Part shown: positions 8,571 through 18,087 of the stretch, one piece after another
Position numbering within the stretch: position 1 is the first letter of the stretch
Layout: each line of letters starts with the position of its first letter
Made by a program: the position numbers and the translations under genes
From: Alkalihalophilus pseudofirmus
GTDB taxonomy: Bacteria > Bacillota > Bacilli > Bacillales > Bacillaceae_D
DNA: 64,000 bases
Direction: 5' to 3'
NCBI RefSeq assembly: GCF_029094545.1
Contig: NZ_CP117835.1
Span: forward strand, 1,282,001-1,346,000
The notes under the pieces: model-generated
Seen by the model: only the letters and a program-made list of their open reading frames with translations
The model's database searches: none
Told to the model about the DNA's origin: nothing

Positions 8571-9647
8571 TTGGTCATCATATCTATTTCAACTATTTTC
8601 TCTGTGTTTATCCTGCTCCTTATCATCCATATTTTCACCCTCATCTATTTACTTTTCATTAAAGGAAAATGGATGAGGAAGCAAAAAAGAAAAGAGCACC
8701 TTAGGTTCACAGTAGATAAAGCAGTATCAACCTACTTGTTTAATGATTCGATATCACTTAATGAAGTAGGGCTGACACGACATTTAAAAGGACAATCGAT
8801 TACGTATGAGCTCCTTGAAGAATCACTAGAGACGTACCAAAAATTAATTGATCATGAAGAAACAAGAGAAAAGGTTGTTTTATTAGCTGAACACTATTTA
8901 AGAGATTATTATAAGGACCAGCTGTTAAAAGGTAGATGGAGTAAGAGGATGAATACACTGTACTATATCGAGGACTTTAAGATGAGAAGTCTTGCCGATA
9001 CAATTTGGATGCTCTTTCAAACGCATTCAAAATGGGATGAAGAAAAAGAACAAATCATCCGAACTCTTGCAGCTCTGCAAGACGTGAGGCTGTTTGGAAT
9101 GTTAGTAGAGGAGCAGCCTGATTGGTCTGTGGGCTTATATAAAGAAATATTTAGAAGGATGGATAGAGATCAATTTAAATATAACGTTTCAGAACTAGAT
9201 TCATTCGAGCACCCTGTTGGAAATGCGATGCTTGATGTGGCGAGGGAAGAACGGGATGAAGATCTGCTTCCGTTATTTGAAGAACTTCTTAGCAGTCACT
9301 CTCTTGAAGTAAGGATTAGAGCCTTAAAAGGTATATTAGCTTTAGAGAGAATAACTAAGGTTGAGCTCCTCACTTCCTTTGCTTCCTCAAGTGAATGGGT
9401 AGAGAGAATGTTATTTGCAAGAATAGCAGGGAAGTTAAAGCAGTCTCGCTATATCGCAATACTAACCGAATTAATGGGGGATTCAAATTGGTGGGTAAGG
9501 CAAGGGGCTGCAGAGGCTTTATTCCATTATCGAGACGGAGTGCTTATTTTAGAGCATATTTACACTAATCACCCCGATCCATTCGCAAGAGATATGGCTA
9601 GACAATGGGTAGGAAGCAGGGACAGTGTGAGTGATGGAGGATGTTAG
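8571..9647 (+). CDS. Membrane-anchored HEAT-repeat protein
   Basis: The 358-residue protein begins with one hydrophobic segment (about residues 5-30) followed by a basic stretch. The remainder is helical, and its C-terminal third shows HEAT-type repeats (for example SLEVRIRALKGILAL and NWWVRQGAAEALFHYRDG). TTG 8571 is the likely start, with AGGTGAGGAG directly before it; the next in-frame ATG would remove the membrane segment. It starts eight bases after the diguanylate cyclase and precedes the glycosyltransferase. A scaffold or regulatory partner for the membrane glycosyltransferase is inferred from context only. No catalytic motif is visible. Confidence 0.75.
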   Translation: MVIISISTIFSVFILLLIIHIFTLIYLLFIKGKWMRKQKRKEHLRFTVDKAVSTYLFNDSISLNEVGLTRHLKGQSITYELLEESLETYQKLIDHEETREKVVLLAEHYLRDYYKDQLLKGRWSKRMNTLYYIEDFKMRSLADTIWMLFQTHSKWDEEKEQIIRTLAALQDVRLFGMLVEEQPDWSVGLYKEIFRRMDRDQFKYNVSELDSFEHPVGNAMLDVAREERDEDLLPLFEELLSSHSLEVRIRALKGILALERITKVELLTSFASSSEWVERMLFARIAGKLKQSRYIAILTELMGDSNWWVRQGAAEALFHYRDGVLILEHIYTNHPDPFARDMARQWVGSRDSVSDGGC

Positions 9648-9665
9648 AAAAGGAGGGGGGTTAGT

Positions 9666-11075
9666 GTGATCGAATCATTAGAATTAGTCTTTTATGTAAT
9701 CGGTATTCTGCTCATAAGTTATATGGCTTTTGCCTCACTTTTTTACACGGTACTCTTGCTTCTCTCTGCAGGGATGCTTAGACGGGAGAGAGGATTAAAT
9801 AAAGGAGAGCCATACGAAGATATCCTGCATTCGACAGACACAAAGCCTATCTCCATTCTTGTACCAGCTTTTAATGAAGAAGCAGGGGTCGTTGGCAGTA
9901 TCCGTTCACTCCTCAGTATGAATTATCCCGAATATGAAATTATCGTGGTAAATGACGGGTCAACTGATAACACATTGAATCGTTTAATAGAAGCTTTTAG
10001 TATGAAGGAAACTGTGCAAGTATGCAGAAAGCAGCTTGAAACGAAAGAAATTAAAGCCGTTTATAAATCAGAGCTATTCCATAATATTTATGTGGTTGAT
10101 AAAGGAAATGGAGGAAAAGCTGATGCATTAAATGCAGGAATTAATGTTTCAAAATATCCGTATATATGTTCACTTGATGGAGATTCCATTTTAGAGGGCG
10201 ATGCTTTATTAAAAGTAATGAAGCCGATTGTTGATTCAAATGAGAAGGTAATTGCTGCAGGAGGAAGCGTACGAATTGCTAATGGAAGTGAAATTGAACG
10301 CGGGCAGGTAGAAAAAATAAATCTTCCTACACACCCTTTAGCAATTATGCAGGTGATTGAGTATTTCCGTGCATTTTTAATGGGAAGAATTGGGTTGTCA
10401 AAATATAACTTGCTACTTATTATTTCTGGAGCCTTCGGGGTCTTTAATAAAAGCTGGGTCATTAAAGCAGGCGGATATAAAGTAGGGACCGTAGGGGAAG
10501 ATATGGAGCTGGTTGTCAGGCTTCACCGTCAAATCAAAAAAGAAGGGGTTAAACGATCTATCCGCTATATTCCGGACCCCGTATGCTGGACAGAAGCACC
10601 GGAAAGCTTAACAATCCTTAGAAGGCAGCGAACTAGATGGCAAAGAGGATTATTTGAAACGCTCCGCCTTCATTGGAAGTTGATTTTTAATCCTAAATAT
10701 AAACAAGTGGGTTTGATTTCTATGCCCTATTTCCTTTTAATAGAGCTGCTCGGAGCGATTGTTGAATTTTTTGCCTACCTCTATATCATACTAGGTTTGT
10801 TTTTTGCTTTTGTACCTATTGATATAACCGTCCTTCTATTTTTACTCACATGGGTGTATGGTTCTTATTTATCCATGTGGGGTGTTTTGTTAGAAGAATG
10901 GAGTTCTCGCAGATATCCAAGAAAAAGAGATCTAATTATTTTATTTTTGTATGCTTCAAGCGAAGTATTTTGGTACCGGCCGTTAACTGTTCTCTGGAGG
11001 CTAGAAGGTATTTGGCAGGCGTTAAGGAAGCGCTCGGATTGGGGTGTTATGACTCGAAGGGGTGTATCTAAATAA
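9666..11075 (+). CDS. Family 2 membrane glycosyltransferase, PgaC/IcaA-like
   Basis: This 469-residue processive-type glycosyltransferase has an N-terminal membrane segment, a GT-A catalytic domain and two to three C-terminal membrane helices. Catalytic signatures are VPAFNEEAGV, VVNDGSTDNT, the DxD-type SLDGDS, GEDMEL (catalytic Asp region) and RRQRTRWQRG (the Q/RxxRW motif). That set fits poly-N-acetylglucosamine or related polysaccharide synthases at the inner face of the membrane. GTG 9666 follows a strong AAAGGAGGGG. No deacetylase or export partner is adjacent, so the polymer is uncertain. Its place after a diguanylate cyclase suggests cyclic di-GMP-linked surface polysaccharide production, though no PilZ domain is seen. 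Confidence 0.87.
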   Translation: MIESLELVFYVIGILLISYMAFASLFYTVLLLLSAGMLRRERGLNKGEPYEDILHSTDTKPISILVPAFNEEAGVVGSIRSLLSMNYPEYEIIVVNDGSTDNTLNRLIEAFSMKETVQVCRKQLETKEIKAVYKSELFHNIYVVDKGNGGKADALNAGINVSKYPYICSLDGDSILEGDALLKVMKPIVDSNEKVIAAGGSVRIANGSEIERGQVEKINLPTHPLAIMQVIEYFRAFLMGRIGLSKYNLLLIISGAFGVFNKSWVIKAGGYKVGTVGEDMELVVRLHRQIKKEGVKRSIRYIPDPVCWTEAPESLTILRRQRTRWQRGLFETLRLHWKLIFNPKYKQVGLISMPYFLLIELLGAIVEFFAYLYIILGLFFAFVPIDITVLLFLLTWVYGSYLSMWGVLLEEWSSRRYPRKRDLIILFLYASSEVFWYRPLTVLWRLEGIWQALRKRSDWGVMTRRGVSK

Positions 11076-11103
11076 TAAATGTAAAAACAGGAGGGGAGCT
11101 TGT

Positions 11104-11466
11104 TTGAAAAAGATATTAATCGCTGATGATGAAGAAGTATTACGGATGTTAATTGTTGATACTTTAGAGGAAGATCATCATCAATTAGATGAGGCAGAAG
11201 ATGGTATTGAAGCCCTGTCTTTAATAAAGAAAGAACAGTATGATTTGCTTATCCTAGATTATATGATGCCTGAGAAATCAGGGATAGAAGTATTAATGGA
11301 GACCAGAAAGTTGGCTATTCCTCAACCAAAAGTGTTAATGTTAACAGCTAAAAGCCAGCAAAAAGATCAGGATGAAATGTATAAAGAGGGGGCGAACTAT
11401 TTTTTAGCAAAGCCGTTTAGTCCAATTGAACTGCTGTCGCTCGTGGAGGAAATGTTAAGTGACTAA
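11104..11466 (+). CDS. Single-domain response regulator
   Basis: A 120-residue CheY-like receiver with no output domain. Acidic residues lie in IADDEEVLR, the phosphorylation site is Asp52 in LILDYMMPEKSG, and the conserved Lys is in KPFSPIE. TTG 11104 after AGGAGGGG is the start, since upstream in-frame codons have no ribosome site. Its last eight bases overlap the start of the histidine kinase gene, so the two are translationally coupled. It probably shuttles phosphate between the kinase and the Hpt/receiver modules of the operon's first protein; this is inference. Confidence 0.9.
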   Translation: MKKILIADDEEVLRMLIVDTLEEDHHQLDEAEDGIEALSLIKKEQYDLLILDYMMPEKSGIEVLMETRKLAIPQPKVLMLTAKSQQKDQDEMYKEGANYFLAKPFSPIELLSLVEEMLSD

Positions 11467-14341
11467 TTATTTCAAGAGGACCCTCAATAGGCAATTCACT
11501 TTTTTGTTACTTGTTGTATCTTTAGTTATTGTTCTAGTAGGTGGAGTGCTAGCTGTTTATGGTGTATCAATCCAATCAAGCTATCAGGCTGAAAGAGAGC
11601 GGAAATTAGAAAAGCAGAAAATTGTATTTGAAATTGATTCACATGCTAAGCAGATGTTAATAAGGGCAAGAGGTTACTTTGCTTTTCAAGACAATGAAGA
11701 GTTAAATGCTCTCTACAGAGAAATAGATGCACTAAATTTGTATATTGAGAGGTTTTCCTCTTTAGATCTCTCAGCAGAAGAGCTTGCTTTATTAACTGAA
11801 ATTAAAACAACCATTCATTTATATCAGACGATTCATCTGCCTGAAGCTTTAAGCTTAGTAAGTAACAATGAGCTTGACCGCTTAAGTGCTTATGCCAACA
11901 ACGGAGCAAATGATACAGTAAACCAATTAATTGAGAACACATCAAATTATGTGTTAACAATCTCTGAAAAGGCAGCAGAAATTAGCAGCAGCTACACGGA
12001 AAAAGTAAGTATACTAGTCTCATTGTTTGTTGTTTTTTTAGGTGTTGTACTTCTCATTCTTTTCATCGTTCTGTACAAAATGATTAAACAAATAGGAAAG
12101 CCGATTCAAGATGTTACGGTTGCAGCTGCTGAGCTTGCAATCGGTAAAGATGTTTCTTTAAAAAGCCATCAAAGGGAAGATGAAATTGGTGTATTATCTA
12201 GAACGTTTCTTGATATGGTGGAGATCATTCAACAAAAAGAAGATGAGATGACTCAGCAAAATATTGAATTGAAAACCCAGCAAGAAGAACTTGAACATAA
12301 GCAGGATCAGCTAATAAAGTCCCTTCATGAAACAGAAGAGATGCAAAACGTATTATTAAAATACAACTCACTTAACCATGCTATATCTGTCACTCTTAAT
12401 AAAGAGGACCTATTTGATGAGCTGCTTACTCATTTAAGCGATATTTATCCTGTTGATAAAATGCTTTTATTCTTAACGGAGGAAAGGTTTTACCGTTCAA
12501 GAGGGATCTATGAGAAGCATGTCACTCAGCTATTAAATCATTTTGATCAAGGAATTGGACTTATCTTGAGGGAGAAAAACAATTATCATCTTGTAGAAAG
12601 AGAAGTGACTGATGTTGAGAGAGGTTTAGCGGAGGGAGTATTGACTGCTTACGACCTCTACATCCCTATTTATTCTTCCGGCGGGGAGCTGCGTGCGGTT
12701 TTTGGAACAAATAGAGTTGGTAAACCTTTTTCGCAAACAGAAATTAATGAATTAAGCGGAGTTATGAATCATATGTCTATTGCTATTGAGAAAGTTCTTA
12801 TGCACGAAGAAACAGAAAAAGAAAGACAGCTAAATCAAGATATCATAGATAATGTAAATGAAGCGATTCAGTTTGTAGACAATGAGGGGCATCTCCTACA
12901 GTTTAACCAGTCATTTTGTCAATTGATTGAATGTGAACAAAAGGCTCAATTAAAAGCGCCTTTTTCGATGTGGTTTCAAGCACTAGAACATGTGCTTGGT
13001 GGTAACGAGGCAGTAGCCAGTTTTTACAATGAGGCTTTAAAGCAAGATAATAGCTCCGTGTTATCATTGAATTATGAGATTCACACCAAGCAAAAACGTA
13101 TATTCAAAGTGTATGCCGAGCCTGTATACCATGGATATCATAAAGTAGGGACCATTTTTGTACACCGTGATATTACTAAGCAGCATGAAGTAGAGCAAAT
13201 GAAATCAGAGCTTGTTAGTACAGTAAGCCATGAGCTGAGGACACCTTTATCTAGTATTTTAGGATTTACGGAATTAATGCTTCATCGCAAGCTGAAGCCT
13301 GAAAAACAAGAAAAATACTTAAAAACGATCCATAAAGAAGCCAACCGTTTAACGAATCTGATCAATGATTTCTTAGATTTACAACGGATGGAATCGGGCG
13401 GGCAGATGTATACAAACGAGAGTGTAGATATAAGGGATCTTGTATCTGAAGTGTTAACAAGGTTTGAGGCATATTCAGAGAAGCATACGCTGCATTTTAT
13501 CAACCTGGCAGAAAAGACGATCATACAAGGGGATAGTGAGAGGATCCAACAAGTCATTACAAACATTATTAGCAATGCCATTAAATTTTCCCCCGATGGC
13601 GGTGACATCACAACGACAGTAACTAGTAATTCCACCTCCCTCTTCGTATCTGTTAAGGATGAGGGGCTTGGTATTCCAGAGAACGAGATGAAAAATTTAT
13701 TTAGAAAGTTTTACAGGATCGATAACTCAGATCGAAAGAAAATTGGTGGAACAGGGCTTGGACTTCCGATTTGTAAAGAAATAGTCGAAGCTCATAACGG
13801 TACGATAAGCGTAGAATCAAAAGAAAACGAGGGAAGTACATTTATCATTGAGCTCCCTTTAAATGATTGTTCCCAAACGCTGAAGGCGGAAGGGGAGAGC
13901 TCTAAAACGATATTGTTGTTAGAAGATGATCAGAGCCTGGCATTATTATTAGCTGAAGAATTAAAGAATTATGGGTTTAATGTTGAACATTTCTCAAACC
14001 CTGCCACAGCTATCACATTTGTCGATACAATGGCTAGTCATCTTATCTCCACTCATTCGCTCCCTCTAGATGCAATGGTTGTAGATATTATGCTTGGGGA
14101 TGAGCTGACGGGCTGGGACTTTATCCATAAGATAAAAGCAAATAATCTTTGGAGTGACTTGCCTATTTTTATTTCTTCAGCACTAGATGAAGCCGAGCAG
14201 CTGACAAGACACTCTGAGATTGAGAGCTATTTGACAAAACCCTACCCTCCTAGCGAACTATCAAAAACAATAATTGAAACGCTCAATCAAGATAAGACAA
14301 GGGGTGAAATACTCATACCTAAGAGAAAGAGTGAAAGATGA
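11459..14341 (+). CDS. Hybrid sensor histidine kinase with C-terminal receiver
   Basis: The protein has 960 residues. Order: membrane segment (about 12-35), extracytoplasmic sensor of about 145 residues resembling CHASE3-type helical sensors, second membrane segment (about 180-205), HAMP linker, coiled coil, GAF-like region, PAS-like region, HisKA with His591 in VSHELRTPLSS, ATPase domain (NIISNAIKFSPDGG, DEGLGIPE, GGTGLGLPI), then a receiver with Asp876 (VVDIMLGDE). GTG 11459 follows GGAGGAAATG and overlaps the preceding regulator. It should sense an external or envelope signal and phosphorylate its own receiver and the operon's receivers. It is the last gene of the operon; a dispersed repeat follows. 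Confidence 0.92.
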   Translation: MTNYFKRTLNRQFTFLLLVVSLVIVLVGGVLAVYGVSIQSSYQAERERKLEKQKIVFEIDSHAKQMLIRARGYFAFQDNEELNALYREIDALNLYIERFSSLDLSAEELALLTEIKTTIHLYQTIHLPEALSLVSNNELDRLSAYANNGANDTVNQLIENTSNYVLTISEKAAEISSSYTEKVSILVSLFVVFLGVVLLILFIVLYKMIKQIGKPIQDVTVAAAELAIGKDVSLKSHQREDEIGVLSRTFLDMVEIIQQKEDEMTQQNIELKTQQEELEHKQDQLIKSLHETEEMQNVLLKYNSLNHAISVTLNKEDLFDELLTHLSDIYPVDKMLLFLTEERFYRSRGIYEKHVTQLLNHFDQGIGLILREKNNYHLVEREVTDVERGLAEGVLTAYDLYIPIYSSGGELRAVFGTNRVGKPFSQTEINELSGVMNHMSIAIEKVLMHEETEKERQLNQDIIDNVNEAIQFVDNEGHLLQFNQSFCQLIECEQKAQLKAPFSMWFQALEHVLGGNEAVASFYNEALKQDNSSVLSLNYEIHTKQKRIFKVYAEPVYHGYHKVGTIFVHRDITKQHEVEQMKSELVSTVSHELRTPLSSILGFTELMLHRKLKPEKQEKYLKTIHKEANRLTNLINDFLDLQRMESGGQMYTNESVDIRDLVSEVLTRFEAYSEKHTLHFINLAEKTIIQGDSERIQQVITNIISNAIKFSPDGGDITTTVTSNSTSLFVSVKDEGLGIPENEMKNLFRKFYRIDNSDRKKIGGTGLGLPICKEIVEAHNGTISVESKENEGSTFIIELPLNDCSQTLKAEGESSKTILLLEDDQSLALLLAEELKNYGFNVEHFSNPATAITFVDTMASHLISTHSLPLDAMVVDIMLGDELTGWDFIHKIKANNLWSDLPIFISSALDEAEQLTRHSEIESYLTKPYPPSELSKTIIETLNQDKTRGEILIPKRKSER

Positions 14342-14344
14342 GAA

Positions 14345-14740
14345 AGAGGCTGGGACATAACTAATGTGTGTGATTCAAGATATGAAAGATGTGCTGAATC
14401 TAGCAGCTGATATATTTAAAGACTGTGGGCGGAAACTAAGGATACTTAAAAATTAATCCCCCCACAGCAGTATTTGTTGATTTACGCTGCAGGCACACGC
14501 TTTCCGCGGGCGGTCCGGGAGCTATATGAATTGAACTGAACTAAGCCTACGAACTACTCCACCTGCCTTAAACAAAATGTAATTTAGCGGATGAATTATA
14601 CGGAGACTCCAATGGGAACTAAAGCAAAGCTGAGACCCCACAGGGCTTATGCCCGAGGAGGCTCGGCAGCTTCCCATGGAAAGCGAAGTATAGTTCAGAA
14701 GCGGTATACATAAGCCGCATATGTAATATCTGTATCCCAC
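14345..14740. repeat. Dispersed Bacillaceae intergenic repeat, degenerate copy
   Basis: The 583-bp gap between the kinase and the chemotaxis receptor holds no supported gene. It starts with GAGGCTGGGACATAAC, a motif that recurs in Firmicute intergenic repeats. It contains CTGTGGGC paired with CCCACAG, then ACGCTTTCCGCGGGCGG opposed by TTCCCATGGAAAGCGAAG about 170 bp later, with GAGACCCCACAGGGC and GAGGAGGCTCGGCAGC between. These strings resemble repeats scattered through many Bacillus genomes. The whole can fold into a long imperfect hairpin. Open frames inside look accidental. Confidence 0.55.
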
Positions 14741-14809
14741 AAGTTTAGAATACTTTTCTAATAGGATTTATTTTAATAACGAAGAAGGAAGAAAATTCTG
14801 AAAAGGTAA

Positions 14810-14839
14810 TTGTAGGATGCAAAAGAACTGTGGTATGAT
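14810..14839 (+). promoter_or_regulatory. Candidate sigma-A promoter for the chemotaxis receptor
   Basis: TTGTAG (14810-14815) and TATGAT (14834-14839) are 18 bases apart, about 85 bp before the start codon. No clear sigma-D motility promoter was found. Confidence 0.4.
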
Positions 14840-14924
14840 CACAATAATCAGACTAATTTATCATGACAATTGTTTCGGTTTTGTGTGAATGATTATTCAT
14901 TCATAATAAGGAGGAGTGGAAGAG

Positions 14925-16406
14925 TTGCTCAATTCAACAATCGTACTTAAAAAACGTAACAGGTTATTAACGAAGCTTATTTGGGCCTTATTTAGCTTAG
15001 GGTTGCTTAGTAATTTTATAAGTTCGGTTCCAATGGAAGGGATCATAGCTTATGCAGTGTGCGGGGCAGTTTTATCAACTGTGATCACTTTATTAACCTT
15101 TCAAGAAAAAGCACAAATGTATGTTCCATATGCTGTAACTGTTTCATTTTCTATTCTAACATTTGTACTCGGGACTACCTCACCAAAATTATCAAATTAT
15201 CTTTTAGTATATGTCAGTTTAGCAATCGTCACTTTATATCATCAATATCATCTCATTGCTATTTCTGGAGTGCTTGGGCTCGTATTAACCAACTATTTCT
15301 TCCTTAATCTAAACGAAGCTATGTTCAGCGGATTAGGCAGTGAAGTGTTAATTTCTCTAAATCTGTATGTATTGTTATTAACTCTTATTCTAATTGCACA
15401 GGCCAGGATTGGGACTAGTATGCAAAAAGATGTTGAAATGCAGGCAGAAGATGCGACGAAAGCTAAAGAAAAAGCTGAAAACTTATTACATAAAGTGGCA
15501 CAATCTCAAGCTGTCATCACACAATTCAGCGGAAAAGTAAAAGACGATATTCATTCTACAAAAGCTGTATCTACACAGCTTTACCAAACATTTAAAGAAG
15601 TTTCCGGGGGAATAGAAGATCAAGCAATGAGTGTAAGTGAAATGAACGAATTAATAAAGGAGCAAGACCAATCAGTGACATATGTTTCAACGTATGCTGA
15701 AACGGTTCATACAACCGCTTCTGACAGCCTTAAAGAAACGGAGTCAGGTTATCAGCGCTTAAATGAGTTAACAAAGGAAATGAATGATGTTCAGAAGATG
15801 GTAGAAAGTACGACAGTTAATATGAGTGACCTAACTGATAAAACGAAAAATATTGGTGCCATCTTAACGACGATCGATCAAATTGCCGAACAGACAAACT
15901 TACTAGCATTAAATGCTGCAATTGAAGCTGCCAGGGCCGGAGAACATGGGAGGGGATTTGCTGTTGTCGCTGATGAAGTTAGAAAGCTTGCCACACATTC
16001 GCAGCATTCTACAAAAGAAATCACCAAGCTTTTATTTGATATTCAGAAAAAAACCGAATCCGTCTCATTAGAGGTGAACCTTAGTGAACAAGCAATCAAC
16101 AGAGGAATGCTTGCGACCGAACAAACGGAAACGAGCTTACAATTTCTATTATCAAAAATGAAGCAAATGGCTGAAGCAGCTAGTGCATTTAATGAGCTGG
16201 TGAAAAAATTAAAATCATCATCTGCGATTATAACCGAGGAACTTGCAACAGTTACAAGCGGAACCGAGCAATCACATGCGATGGTTGAAGAAGTTTTTGC
16301 AAGTGTCGAGGAACAAAATGAGTATATCGCAGCCATAACGGACCGCTTTAAAGAATTAGAAAAACTAACAAATGAATTGTCTTCTTTAATAGATAGAACA
16401 GAATAA
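14925..16406 (+). CDS. Methyl-accepting chemotaxis protein with polytopic N-terminus
   Basis: This 493-residue receptor has an N-terminal block of about five to six membrane helices (roughly residues 15-165) with almost no extracellular loop, then a coiled-coil signalling domain. The hairpin tip contains [20 protein letters not shown] followed by [14 protein letters not shown], the CheA/CheW contact region. No HAMP domain or ligand-binding ectodomain is visible, so it may sense membrane or internal cues. TTG 14925 is spaced properly behind AAGGAGGAG; GTG 14916, in the same frame, is almost on top of that site. It stands alone with a terminator after it. Confidence 0.85.
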   Translation: MLNSTIVLKKRNRLLTKLIWALFSLGLLSNFISSVPMEGIIAYAVCGAVLSTVITLLTFQEKAQMYVPYAVTVSFSILTFVLGTTSPKLSNYLLVYVSLAIVTLYHQYHLIAISGVLGLVLTNYFFLNLNEAMFSGLGSEVLISLNLYVLLLTLILIAQARIGTSMQKDVEMQAEDATKAKEKAENLLHKVAQSQAVITQFSGKVKDDIHSTKAVSTQLYQTFKEVSGGIEDQAMSVSEMNELIKEQDQSVTYVSTYAETVHTTASDSLKETESGYQRLNELTKEMNDVQKMVESTTVNMSDLTDKTKNIGAILTTIDQIAEQTNLLALNAAIEAARAGEHGRGFAVVADEVRKLATHSQHSTKEITKLLFDIQKKTESVSLEVNLSEQAINRGMLATEQTETSLQFLLSKMKQMAEAASAFNELVKKLKSSSAIITEELATVTSGTEQSHAMVEEVFASVEEQNEYIAAITDRFKELEKLTNELSSLIDRTE

Positions 16407-16417
16407 CACTGATAAAA

Positions 16418-16455
16418 AGGCACATGAAGAAAAAGTTTCTACATGGGTCTTTTTT
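16418..16455 (+). terminator. Terminator after the chemotaxis receptor
   Basis: An imperfect stem between AGGCACATGAAGAAA and TTTCTACATGGGTCT is followed by a T-run. Confidence 0.7.
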
Positions 16456-16525
16456 GCTTTATTTTAGTAAATGTTGAATTGGAGTGATAATGTTTGAAAA
16501 AGAACCGTTTCAAGGTTATACTGTT

Positions 16526-16542
16526 TGTATAATATATGTACA
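16526..16542. promoter_or_regulatory. TGTAYA repeat operator over the carotenoid operon promoter
   Basis: TGTATA (16526) and TGTACA (16537) start 11 bp apart inside TTGTATAATATATGTACAA, and a TATAAT -10 (16529-16534) lies within it. The same layout occurs before the opposing carotenoid operon at 24.6 kb. CarH/LitR-type B12 photoreceptor repressors are known to bind 11-bp repeats with a TGTACA core, so light control is proposed. The regulator gene is not in this window. Confidence 0.55.
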
Positions 16543-16587
16543 ATTTATTTCTAAGTTGTGATTAGTGATTAAGAGAGGGTGGATACG

Positions 16588-18087
16588 GTGGCAAGAAAAA
16601 AGATTTTCGTCATCGGTGCGGGCCCTGGCGGACTGGCAGCAGCTATGCTCTTAGCCGGTAGAGGGTATCACGTAGAAGTATTTGAAAAACAATCTTATCT
16701 TGGGGGCAGAACCTCTTCTTTTACAAAAGATGGATACACGTTTGACAGAGGGCCGACATTTCTAAGCATGCCCTATATTTTAGAAGAGTTATTTGATGCA
16801 GTGGGACGTAGAATGAATGACTATCTTTCTATGATAGAAATTGATCCGATGTATGAATTGAAATTTGATACCCTCTCTGTCTTTCCTTCAAGAGATTCTT
16901 CGATCACAAAAGAGAGAATTGATCAAACTTTTCCGGGTGAGGGCGAAGGATATTTGCAGTTTATGAGGGAAACAGAGAAAAAAATGAATGCCTTAATGCC
17001 TGTTCTGCAAAATAGACATAGTTCTTTGCTTGATTATACGAGATGGAGAACAATTAAGGCGCTTCCAGAATTATCACTTGGTCAAAGCCTTTATCAAGTC
17101 TTATCTAAATACTTCAAGGATGAACGTCTCAAACTCGCATTCACATTCCAATCAAAATATTTAGGAATGTCACCGTGGGATTGTCCAGGGGCATTCAGCA
17201 TACTATCTTATATGGAACATAAATACGGTGTATTCCATCCAACAGGGGGGTTAAATCAAATACCTAAAGCGATGGCTAAAGTCGTTCAGGAATTTGGCGG
17301 AAGCATCCACCTGAATACCGGAGTAGAAAAACTGATTACTAAAAATAAAAAAATTATCGGGATTGAAACAACTAGCGGGGATCGTCTTCACTGCGATGAT
17401 GTAGTGATTAATGCTGACTTCGCTAAAGCAATGACTACGATTGTAGAAGATCGTGACTTAAAACTTTATACAAAAAAGCGATTGGAAAAAAAGAAATACT
17501 CTTGCTCTACTTTTATGATTTACGCAGGGGTTAAGAAAACATTTGATCTTCCTCACCATACAATCCTTTTTTCAAATGATTATAAAAAGAATGTTGAGGA
17601 AATTACCCATTCTAAAATCATTTCAGAGGATCCATCAATCTACATTCAAAATGCCAGTGTGACAGACGGCAAATTAGCAGAAAAAGGGAAATCTGCTATG
17701 TATCTATTAGCCCCTGTTCCAAATAATTTTAGTTTAATCGATTGGGAAGAGAACAAACATGCTTTTAAGCAGCTTGTATACGAGCAGGTAGAAAAGAAGA
17801 CAGGGTTTAAAGGGCTAAGGGAGAATCTTGAGGTAGAAGAGATTATTACACCGCTTGATTGGGAAGAAAAACATCATGTTTATAAAGGGGCGACGTTTAA
17901 TTTAGCCCATAACTTAGGACAGATGATGTATTTCAGGCCTCATAATAAATTTCAGGAACTTGAAAATTGCTGGCTTGTAGGAGGCGGTACTCATCCAGGA
18001 AGCGGGCTGCCTACAATCTTTGAATCGGCAAGAATAACAGCTAACTTAATCTTTGATGCTGATAAGGAGGTGTTGGTGTCCACGTGA
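16588..18087 (+). CDS. crtN: Phytoene desaturase family protein (CrtN-type)
   Basis: A 499-residue flavoprotein amine oxidase/desaturase. The N-terminal dinucleotide motif GAGPGGLAAAML leads into FEKQSYLGGRTSSF, and the C-terminal signature GGGTHPGSGLPT is typical of CrtI/CrtN enzymes, which introduce double bonds into (diapo)phytoene. GTG 16588 is preferred because AGAGAGGG lies at good distance; GTG 16579 in the same frame is nearly on top of that site. It is the first gene of a three-gene operon and overlaps the next desaturase by four bases (GTGA). It could be the true desaturase or one of the oxygenase paralogues. Family certainty is high, exact reaction low. Confidence 0.85.
   Translation: MARKKIFVIGAGPGGLAAAMLLAGRGYHVEVFEKQSYLGGRTSSFTKDGYTFDRGPTFLSMPYILEELFDAVGRRMNDYLSMIEIDPMYELKFDTLSVFPSRDSSITKERIDQTFPGEGEGYLQFMRETEKKMNALMPVLQNRHSSLLDYTRWRTIKALPELSLGQSLYQVLSKYFKDERLKLAFTFQSKYLGMSPWDCPGAFSILSYMEHKYGVFHPTGGLNQIPKAMAKVVQEFGGSIHLNTGVEKLITKNKKIIGIETTSGDRLHCDDVVINADFAKAMTTIVEDRDLKLYTKKRLEKKKYSCSTFMIYAGVKKTFDLPHHTILFSNDYKKNVEEITHSKIISEDPSIYIQNASVTDGKLAEKGKSAMYLLAPVPNNFSLIDWEENKHAFKQLVYEQVEKKTGFKGLRENLEVEEIITPLDWEEKHHVYKGATFNLAHNLGQMMYFRPHNKFQELENCWLVGGGTHPGSGLPTIFESARITANLIFDADKEVLVST

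Noticed and set aside
13282-13635. Minus-strand open frame inside the histidine kinase gene
   Set aside because: It is antisense to the HisKA/ATPase coding region; composition (Ser/Cys/Leu-rich) is typical of shadow frames.
14522-14740. Minus-strand open frame inside the dispersed repeat
   Set aside because: The sequence is explained by the repeat; no ribosome site or domain.
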